A DNA stretch of 64,000 bases from an uncultured Glaciecola sp. Its GTDB lineage: Bacteria > Pseudomonadota > Gammaproteobacteria > Enterobacterales > Alteromonadaceae. Position numbers and translations under genes: made by a program. Under the pieces are notes generated by a model. It made no database searches. It was not told the origin of the DNA and saw only the letters and a program-made list of their open reading frames with translations. Of the stretch, positions 57,794-64,000 are shown piece by piece. The DNA lies in assembly GCA_947496235.1 (NCBI GenBank), contig CANMCE010000005.1:62001-126000 (forward strand), given 5' to 3'. Numbering within the stretch: position 1 is the stretch's first letter; each line of letters begins with the position of its first letter.

Positions 57794-58353
57794 TTATCGT
57801 TTCCTGTAGATGTCGCACCTTTAAATCCTTCCCCATTGTGCAACCATTCAGCGTGTTTTGGTGCTTTTTTGGTTTTAGACCACTCGTCTAACATAGCTGG
57901 CGCTACACGTTTAAGTTCAGCCATCATCTCTGGCGTACCCGTGTTTGCTGCTAGCTCTATACGGTGGCCATTTGGATCAAAGAAATAAATCGATTTGAAG
58001 ATACCGTGATCAGTTGGTCCTAAGACTTTTATATTGTTGTTTTCCAACTTTTCTTTTGCGCCTAATAAATCATCCATAGATTCCACTTCAAACGCTATAT
58101 GCTGCACCCATGCAGGCGTATTTTCATCTTTACCCATTTCAGGAGAATTGGGCAGTTCAAAAAAGGCCAATACATTACCATTCCCAGCATCTAAAAAGAC
58201 ATGCATATAAGGATCTGGCGCTTGTGTAGAGGGTACCTTATCTTCGGCAATAGCAAGTTGAAAATCCATGTTCAACATCTGCTGATAAAATTCCACTGTC
58301 TGTTTTGCATCCTTGCAACGATAAGCGACGTGATGAATGCGAGACAGTTTCAT
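57790..58353 (-). CDS. VOC (glyoxalase/dioxygenase-fold) family protein
   Basis: 187 residues with two beta-alpha-beta-beta-beta halves: HHVAYRCKDAKQTVEFYQQML and, in the second, WVQHIAFEVESMDD...FDPNGHRIEL. Possible metal ligands are H8, a His near VQHIAF and the Glu in HRIEL. Its ATG overlaps the HPPD stop (TAATG), and FAH follows, so it acts in tyrosine or homogentisate breakdown. The reaction is not known. Confidence 0.85.
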   Translation of the reverse strand: MKLSRIHHVAYRCKDAKQTVEFYQQMLNMDFQLAIAEDKVPSTQAPDPYMHVFLDAGNGNVLAFFELPNSPEMGKDENTPAWVQHIAFEVESMDDLLGAKEKLENNNIKVLGPTDHGIFKSIYFFDPNGHRIELAANTGTPEMMAELKRVAPAMLDEWSKTKKAPKHAEWLHNGEGFKGATSTGNDK

Positions 58354-59444
58354 TATGCAGATTCCTCTTTCTTATTAATGACGCCGCGCGCAACCTGATC
58401 TCGTTCAATGGATTCAAATAGAGCTTTGAAGTTACCTTCACCAAACCCTTGGTCTTCTTTACGTTGAATGAACTCAAAAAATACTGGACCTAACATGGTG
58501 TCGGAGAAAATCTGCAGCAACAATCTAGGGGTACCATCAGCGGTTGTGCCATCAAGAAGTATTCCTCTTGATTGCAGTTCATGTGTTGGTTCGCCATGCC
58601 CAGGCAATCTCTCTTCTAGCATTTCGTAGTAAGTATCTGGTGGTGCCGTCATAAACTTCATACCATTGGCTTTCAAACGATCCCAACAAGCGGGAAGATC
58701 ATCACAAGCAAAAGCAATGTGTTGAATACCCTCACCATTGTACTTCATTAGGAATTCTTCGATTTGACCACCACCGCCGCCGCCAGCTTCTTCATTTAAT
58801 GGAATGCGGATTTTGCCGTCTGGCGCTGTCATGGCTTTTGATAATAACCCTGTGTACTCACCTTTAATGTCAAAATAGCGAATTTCTCTAAAATTGAATA
58901 AGTTTTCATAGAATTTCGCCCAGTAGTTCATGCGACCGCGATAGACGTTGTGTGTAAGGTGATCCAAGGTGTGAAAACCACAACCTTCGGGGTGTTTTTC
59001 CACGCCTTCAAGCCATTTAAAATCTATGTCATAAATGGTGTCATTGCCTTTATATCGATCTATAAGATACAAAGCTGCTCCACCGATACCTTTGATTGCT
59101 GGTAAACGCAGTTCCATTGGGCCAGTGTCTATTTCCATTGGTTGAGCACCGCGCTCTAACACTTCGTTATAGGCAAACTGTGCATCTTTAACGCGAAATG
59201 CCATTCCACAAGCGGAAGGGCCATGCTCGATAGCATAATAATATGCTGGGCTATATTTTTCGTAATTGGTAATAAAATTAATGTCGCCTTGTCGCCACAG
59301 CGTTACGTCTTTGGAACGATGGACAGCTACTTTGGTAAATCCCATGGCAGTAAAAACAGGCTCTAAGATGCCTTTTTCGGGTGCAGTAAATTCAACAAAC
59401 TCAAATCCATCTAAGCCTATTGGGTTGTCAAATAAGTCAGCCAT
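58353..59444 (-). CDS. hppD: 4-hydroxyphenylpyruvate dioxygenase
   Basis: 363 residues, the usual length. Iron ligands are placed at H162 ([11 protein letters not shown]), H242 ([10 protein letters not shown]) and E324 ([18 protein letters not shown]). It converts 4-hydroxyphenylpyruvate to homogentisate in tyrosine catabolism. Six glycines in a row (221-226) lie in the loop before QIEEFL, an oddly simple stretch in a position that is variable in the family. It is the first gene of the operon with the VOC and FAH genes. Homogentisate dioxygenase and maleylacetoacetate isomerase are not in this window. Confidence 0.95.
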   Translation of the reverse strand: MADLFDNPIGLDGFEFVEFTAPEKGILEPVFTAMGFTKVAVHRSKDVTLWRQGDINFITNYEKYSPAYYYAIEHGPSACGMAFRVKDAQFAYNEVLERGAQPMEIDTGPMELRLPAIKGIGGAALYLIDRYKGNDTIYDIDFKWLEGVEKHPEGCGFHTLDHLTHNVYRGRMNYWAKFYENLFNFREIRYFDIKGEYTGLLSKAMTAPDGKIRIPLNEEAGGGGGGQIEEFLMKYNGEGIQHIAFACDDLPACWDRLKANGMKFMTAPPDTYYEMLEERLPGHGEPTHELQSRGILLDGTTADGTPRLLLQIFSDTMLGPVFFEFIQRKEDQGFGEGNFKALFESIERDQVARGVINKKEESA

Positions 59445-59466
59445 TATATTTTCCTAAACACATAAA

Positions 59467-59508
59467 GTTGCAATCGCAACTAAAGTAGTTGCAAATGCAA
59501 CTAAAGTC
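59467..59508 (-). promoter_or_regulatory. Tandem palindromic operators over the hppD promoter
   Basis: Two 21-base direct repeats lie side by side (59467-59487 and 59488-59508). Each contains a palindrome: GTTGC-AATC-GCAAC and GTTGC-AAAT-GCAAC. The 21-base period is two DNA turns, so two regulator dimers would bind on one face. A minus-strand -35 TTGACT (59505-59510) and weak -10 TACTTT (59482-59487), 17 bases apart, overlap the sites, which fits repression. The rest of 59509-59759 is AT-rich with no gene and no promoter I can name for the ATP-grasp operon. Confidence 0.65.
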
Positions 59509-59759
59509 AAGATTAGTAACATACAATTTACAAACTCACTGGAGCTTGAAAAGAGTTTAAAAAAAAACGTGACTTTTGCATTTTTTATTGAGATAGCGCC
59601 AAAAATACGCAGAATTTGGTGTTTTTATTGGCAAAATTGGGTTTATACTGGGATTTATCCTAGTGAATTGAGGTTGTATTTATAAAAATCTGCTTATGGG
59701 AAACTTTTTTCTAGTTCGCTGGGTAGAAACATAATAAGCAATAAAAAATAGGGAAGCAT

Positions 59760-61211
59760 ATGGCGATTCGATGGGGCAGCTACAAAGTAAAAGGTTTGCA
59801 TGATGAGTTGTTAAGAGCAACGGGTAAGCCACGTGAATATTCCGAAATTCTGTGTAACTATTTAAAGAATCTGTCTGAACGAGAGATAGGTGAATTCAAA
59901 GCAGCGGCAGAATCTGCCATTCAAACCATGGGCATTACCTTTAGGGTCTACAATGAAGAAGAGGGCTCTATAGACCGCACTTGGCCGTTTGATATTATTC
60001 CCCGCTTGATTGATAAAAAAGAATGGGATGAAGTAGAACGCGGTTTAAAACAACGTGTTAAAGCATTAAACATGTTCATCGACGATTTATATAATGATCA
60101 AAATATTATAAAAGACGGTGTTTTCCCGGCTAGCTTACTGAAAAAATCCAAAAACTTCCTTCACGAATGTAAAGGCTTTAGCCCCAAAAATGGGGTTTGG
60201 GCACATATATGCGGCACTGATTTAGTTAGAGATAATGACGGTCAAATCTATGTGCTAGAAGACAACCTTAGAGTGCCATCTGGTGTCTCATATATGCTGG
60301 AAAACCGGCATGTAATGAAACGTGTCTTCCCAGAAATGTTCGCCGAATATAGTATCTTGCCTGTGGATGATTATCCGTCACAGCTTTATGACATGCTTGC
60401 AGAGTTATCTCCGCGAAATATTGAAGAACCTGAAATTGTAGTGCTGTCCCCAGGTATCTACAATTCAGCCTATTTTGAACATGCCTATCTAGCCCAACAA
60501 ATGGGTGCCGAATTAGTCATTGGTACAGACTTAGTAGTAAAAGACGATGACTGTGTTTATATGCGCACCGTCAGTGGGCTTGCGAGAGTCGACGTTATTT
60601 ATAGACGTATCGACGATTGGTTTATTGATCCTGAAGTGTTTAATCCAGATTCGGTGCTGGGCATAAAAGGTATTATTCGAGCTTGGAAAGCGGGCAATGT
60701 AGCCCTAGCTAATGCGCCAGGATCAGGGGTTGCAGACGACAAAGTTGTGTATGCCTATGTGCCTGAAATTATAAAATATTATTTAAAAGAAGAGGCAATT
60801 TTACCGAATGTGCCTACATACAAATGCAACAATAAAAAAGAGCGCGAATACGTGCTTGAAAATATTGAGAACATGGTAGTTAAACCGGCGAACGAATCTG
60901 GTGGTTACGGTATGCTGATTGGTCCTCATGCTACTACAAGCGAGCATGAAAAATTCCGTAAACTTATCCAAGATGATCCTAGGAATTATGTTGCACAACC
61001 CATGTTAACCCTGTCAACTGCACCAACTCTGATTGACAAAAAGGTCGAACCAAGACACTTGGATTTACGCCCCTTTATTCTCAGTGGCAAGGACATTCAG
61101 GTTACCACAGGGGGGTTAACTCGAGTCGCCTTGGTGAAAGGCTCTATGGTCGTTAACTCTTCTCAAGGTGGTGGAAGTAAAGACACCTGGATAGTGGATA
61201 TGGAGGGTTAA
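59760..61211 (+). CDS. Circularly permuted type 2 ATP-grasp protein (Anbu cluster)
   Basis: 483 residues matching the COG2308 type: an N-terminal helical part (GKPREYSEILCNYLKNLSE), then KNFLHECKGFSPKNGVWAHICGTDLVRD and EDNLRVPSGVSYMLENRH, and near the end VVKPANESGGYGML and RHLDLRPFILSG. These proteins are predicted amide ligases and occur with alpha-E and proteasome-like Anbu genes. The alpha-E gene follows 2 bases later, and together they may attach a peptide or amino acid tag. The product is unknown. TAGGGA sits six bases before the ATG. Confidence 0.9.
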   Translation: MAIRWGSYKVKGLHDELLRATGKPREYSEILCNYLKNLSEREIGEFKAAAESAIQTMGITFRVYNEEEGSIDRTWPFDIIPRLIDKKEWDEVERGLKQRVKALNMFIDDLYNDQNIIKDGVFPASLLKKSKNFLHECKGFSPKNGVWAHICGTDLVRDNDGQIYVLEDNLRVPSGVSYMLENRHVMKRVFPEMFAEYSILPVDDYPSQLYDMLAELSPRNIEEPEIVVLSPGIYNSAYFEHAYLAQQMGAELVIGTDLVVKDDDCVYMRTVSGLARVDVIYRRIDDWFIDPEVFNPDSVLGIKGIIRAWKAGNVALANAPGSGVADDKVVYAYVPEIIKYYLKEEAILPNVPTYKCNNKKEREYVLENIENMVVKPANESGGYGMLIGPHATTSEHEKFRKLIQDDPRNYVAQPMLTLSTAPTLIDKKVEPRHLDLRPFILSGKDIQVTTGGLTRVALVKGSMVVNSSQGGGSKDTWIVDMEG

Positions 61212-61213
61212 TA

Positions 61214-62140
61214 ATGAGCATGTTATCTAGAGTTGCAAACAATCTTTATTGGATGGCCCGTTATTTAGAACGAGTGGAAAATACTGCCCGTTTGGTCAAT
61301 GTAAATGGACACCTTTTATTAGACTTACCAACACGTGTGAAATTAGGATGGGAGCCTATCGTTGATATCCTATCGTTTAGAAATTTGTTTTATGAAATGT
61401 ATGACGAGGCGGATGAAAAGAGTGTCATAAAATTTATGATTGCTGAAGAAACCAATCCAGGTTCAATTTTAAGCTCACTTAAGTATGCGCGGGAAAATGC
61501 GCGTACAATAAAAGAGATTATTCCCCAAGAAGCTTGGGAACAAATCAATAAGTTATTTCTACACGTAACCGAAAATAAATCCGAGGCCTTCCACAGACGT
61601 AGTCGATATGGATTTTTGAATCAAATTATCCAGTTAAACCAATCCATTACTGGTTTACTTGCGGGTACTATGACCCATGATGATGCTTATGCATTTGTGC
61701 GCATTGGAAGAAATTTAGAAAGAGCTGATATGTCCACGCGTATCATAGATGTAAGATCCGCGTCCTTACTACCTGAGGTTTCCGAAGATTCCTACGCATT
61801 TGCTAACATTCAATGGATGAGCGTACTTAAATCGATGTCGGCTTATCAGATGTATCGAAGAGAAGTGAAGGTACGAGTAAACAGAGAAGATGTACTGGAG
61901 TTTTTGATGTTAGATTCTCGTTTTCCGCGATCTTTGTTACACACATTAGAGCAAATAGAGTATTCAACGGCGCAGTTACCTAACAATAAGCCTGTAATAG
62001 ATAAAACGCGTCAAATTCGGAATTATTTGTTGAATGCGCATCCATCGAAGTTGACTCAGCAAAAGCTGCATGAATTTATAGATGATACTCAAATTGGAAT
62101 AAATGAAATCAATGATCAATTAAATGCAGTATACTTTTAA
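61214..62140 (+). CDS. Alpha-E domain protein (COG2307)
   Basis: 308 residues, almost all alpha-helical, starting MLSRVANNLYWMARYLERVENTARL, the family signature, with ARTIKEIIPQEAWEQIN and RIGRNLERADMSTRIID further on. It always occurs beside the circularly permuted ATP-grasp protein and probably forms a complex with it. Its catalytic role is unknown. It is the second gene of the operon. Confidence 0.9.
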   Translation: MSMLSRVANNLYWMARYLERVENTARLVNVNGHLLLDLPTRVKLGWEPIVDILSFRNLFYEMYDEADEKSVIKFMIAEETNPGSILSSLKYARENARTIKEIIPQEAWEQINKLFLHVTENKSEAFHRRSRYGFLNQIIQLNQSITGLLAGTMTHDDAYAFVRIGRNLERADMSTRIIDVRSASLLPEVSEDSYAFANIQWMSVLKSMSAYQMYRREVKVRVNREDVLEFLMLDSRFPRSLLHTLEQIEYSTAQLPNNKPVIDKTRQIRNYLLNAHPSKLTQQKLHEFIDDTQIGINEINDQLNAVYF

Positions 62141-62170
62141 TTAAACGTATATAAATTTTAAGACAGAACA

Positions 62171-63268
62171 TTGAAAAATTTTAATTGTAGCTGTGGTAAT
62201 CGGGTTAATTACCAGAATTATCAGTGTGTCAGCTGTAATGCAGAATTAGGATTCCAACCGGATAGTCTAGAGATAACCGACTTTCATCCTGTGGAAGAGG
62301 GTCTTTATCGCGCGTCTAATTCTGACCGTTTGTATAAAAAGTGTGCAAATTATAGCCATTATAATGTTTGTAATTGGTTAGTAGACGCCGATGATGACGA
62401 TGATCTTTGTTTGTCCTGTCGAATGACACAGGCGATTCCGAATTTAAATATCGAGGGAAATCTAAAACTCTGGTATCGCATGGAAGATGCGAAACGACGT
62501 TTGCTGTATTCACTGATGAAATTGGAGCTACCCTTTGAAGGCGTGGCTAAGCATGGTAATCATAAATTGGGTTTTGCTTTTCTAGAAGATCAGGTAGCAG
62601 ACGAATACGGCAACGAACTAACGGTCAAAGATTATGTATCAACAGGTCATAGTCATGGTCTTATTACCATTAATTTGGATGAAGCCGACCCATCAAAAAG
62701 GCTAAAAATGCGTGAACAACTCCAAGAACGCTACAGAACGCTACTTGGTCATTTTAGGCATGAGTCTGGCCATTTTTTCTGGGATTTATTAATTAACAAT
62801 TCAGATTTCCTCGAGGAATTTAGGTCACTCTTCGGTGATGAACGACTAGATTATCAGGCTGCTTTACAAAACTATTATCAATCTGGACCTGCTCCTGAAT
62901 GGGAAAAAGTTTGGATCAGTGCTTATGCTAGTATGCACCCTTGGGAAGACTGGGCTGAAACCTGGGCCCATTATTTACACATGGTAGATACCTTAGAAAC
63001 AGCTAACAATATGGAATTTAGTATTGGTGAAAACCTTTTACTAAACCCTTTGAAGAAGCATGATCATAAGGTAGAGCAACAGGAAGAAACCATCTTTGAT
63101 CAAATGTTCGATGATTGGTGCACCTTATCCATCACTCTAAATGCATTGAATCGCAGCATGGGATTAGACGATGCATATCCCTTTGTGATTTCAAGCTCAG
63201 CCATCAATAAGCTGCACTTTGTTCACAGAGTGATTGAATCGTCTGCGGTAGCTAATATTAAGTATTAG
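62171..63268 (+). CDS. Putative zinc-binding metallopeptidase (DUF2248-like)
   Basis: 365 residues from a TTG at 62171. An in-frame stop lies four codons upstream and no ATG precedes the zinc ribbon, so TTG is the only good start. The N-terminus has a rubredoxin-like zinc ribbon (CSCGN...CVSC, then CANY...CNWL...CLSC). The catalytic domain carries HESGHFFWDLL, an HExxH site, and a downstream Glu candidate in DWAETWAHYLHM. It follows the alpha-E gene by 30 bases and overlaps the convergent Anbu gene by 11 bases. A transglutaminase-like gene usually holds this place in such clusters; here this peptidase does. Confidence 0.85.
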   Translation: MKNFNCSCGNRVNYQNYQCVSCNAELGFQPDSLEITDFHPVEEGLYRASNSDRLYKKCANYSHYNVCNWLVDADDDDDLCLSCRMTQAIPNLNIEGNLKLWYRMEDAKRRLLYSLMKLELPFEGVAKHGNHKLGFAFLEDQVADEYGNELTVKDYVSTGHSHGLITINLDEADPSKRLKMREQLQERYRTLLGHFRHESGHFFWDLLINNSDFLEEFRSLFGDERLDYQAALQNYYQSGPAPEWEKVWISAYASMHPWEDWAETWAHYLHMVDTLETANNMEFSIGENLLLNPLKKHDHKVEQQEETIFDQMFDDWCTLSITLNALNRSMGLDDAYPFVISSSAINKLHFVHRVIESSAVANIKY

Positions 63269-64000
63269 GTTTCTTTTCCCACTCAAATCTTGGCAAACGT
63301 TTGAAGGCTCTTTTGAGGCCTTCATTCCATTGTTTTTGCAGTGATTTGTACAGAGGGGAATTCACAGTATAGGTATTAGTGAAGCACTCAGTAAAATTGT
63401 TATTAGTGTGTATTGCTAATTCTATAGGAGGCCCTACTGAGATATTACTGCGAATAGTTGAATCCAGCGATACCAAAGCACACCTTGCTGCATCCTCTAA
63501 CGAAGTTGCTGGGGTAATAACGCGATCCAAAATAGGTTTACCGTATTTGTTTTCGCCTATTTGGAGATAAGGCGTTTCAGTAGAAGCTTCAATAAAATTA
63601 CCTTGAGGATAAACATGGAAAATAGCACAAGGCCTGCCTGCGATTTGTCCGCCCACTAAAAAACTCGATTCCGCACTCATTTTACTGTGGGTCATTGCTT
63701 CCTCGTGTTTCTTCTGTTCAATTTGGCTTAACTGTCCCACATATTCAGCAATTTGATGGATGTATTTGGCTTTTTTGAGGTTAAATTCTGCATCTTCTTC
63801 AAGATCCATTTGAATCTTGTGAATTACAGCTTGAGACGTTGCTAAACTGCCAGCGGTAAGAATAAATAAACTGCGATCTTCAGGAAACAAGAAGCTGTGC
63901 ATTTTACTTTGGGTAGCAACATAATCAACACCCGCGTTAGTTCTGGAATCAGAGGCGAAAATAATCCCTTTATTCACTTTTATCGCAAGACAGTAAGTCA
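63258..64000 (-). CDS. Anbu-type proteasome-like protease (N-terminus at window edge)
   Basis: The frame reads back to the right edge as TYCLAIKVNKGIIFASDSRTN; the last visible bases TG fit an ATG whose A lies just outside (position 64001). The complete protein would thus have about 247 residues, with Thr2 as the nucleophile after Met removal. FASDSRTNAGVDY, LFILTAGSLATSQAVIHKI and AESSFLVGGQI are typical of the proteasome-type (COG3484) family. Anbu assembles into open helical particles related to 20S proteasomes and HslV. It is convergent with the metallopeptidase gene. Confidence 0.88.
   Translation of the reverse strand, partial: TYCLAIKVNKGIIFASDSRTNAGVDYVATQSKMHSFLFPEDRSLFILTAGSLATSQAVIHKIQMDLEEDAEFNLKKAKYIHQIAEYVGQLSQIEQKKHEEAMTHSKMSAESSFLVGGQIAGRPCAIFHVYPQGNFIEASTETPYLQIGENKYGKPILDRVITPATSLEDAARCALVSLDSTIRSNISVGPPIELAIHTNNNFTECFTNTYTVNSPLYKSLQKQWNEGLKRAFKRLPRFEWEKKPNT

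Overview
The window reads as chromosomal DNA of a marine gammaproteobacterium of the Alteromonadaceae type (Glaciecola/Paraglaciecola/Aliiglaciecola-like). This is inferred from the low-to-middle GC, the carbohydrate-type TonB receptor beside GH43 enzymes, a PEP-CTERM-like protein, many large calcium-binding-repeat surface proteins, and the RimK, HPPD and Anbu neighbourhoods. No database search was possible. No tRNA, rRNA, CRISPR, insertion sequence or prophage was seen.

1-1.1 kb: a GyrI-like protein cut by the window edge, and a CPBP-type membrane protease that stops just after its first catalytic motif. 1.26-18.2 kb: one tight six-gene minus-strand operon. In transcription order it encodes a 1213-residue cysteine-rich Ig/carboxypeptidase-regulatory-domain protein, a 372-residue secreted protein, a small two-helix membrane protein, a 3489-residue giant surface protein, a small membrane-anchored coiled-coil protein and a DsbC/DsbG-like thiol-disulfide protein. 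This is the best candidate here for an undescribed system. The giant protein carries calcium-binding motifs, a LVIVD propeller and about 24 Ig-like domains ordered in a nine-domain higher-order repeat. Cysteine pairs recur at one position of that repeat, and a dedicated disulfide enzyme is encoded in the same operon.

18.4-24.9 kb: a PEP-CTERM-like protein, then an FG-GAP/HEAT secreted protein paired with a membrane-anchored five-heme cytochrome. 24.9-29.3 kb: a cation:proton antiporter, and the RimK ribosomal-protein ligase with an aspartoacylase-type and a retropepsin-type hydrolase. 29.4-31.5 kb: an FMN lactate dehydrogenase and a solute-binding protein gene interrupted by a TAA codon. 31.6-39.2 kb: a small arabinose-polymer utilisation locus, with a TonB receptor divergent from two GH43 enzymes and readable divergent promoters. 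39.2-42.1 kb: a YdcH-like protein and an AlkC-type alkylation-repair protein coupled to a DUF2252 gene.

42.1-50.8 kb: gamma-glutamyltransferase, a DesK/DesR-like two-component system with a membrane partner, a YqaE + YqjD/YqjE/YqjK-like envelope stress cluster and an M16 zinc protease lipoprotein. 50.9-56.7 kb: an RND efflux pair co-transcribed with an iron alcohol dehydrogenase and a hotdog thioesterase. 56.8-59.4 kb: a tyrosine-degradation operon (HPPD, VOC protein, FAH) behind two tandem palindromes. 59.8-64 kb: the Anbu proteasome-like neighbourhood (circularly permuted ATP-grasp, alpha-E, zinc metallopeptidase, Anbu), cut at the right edge.
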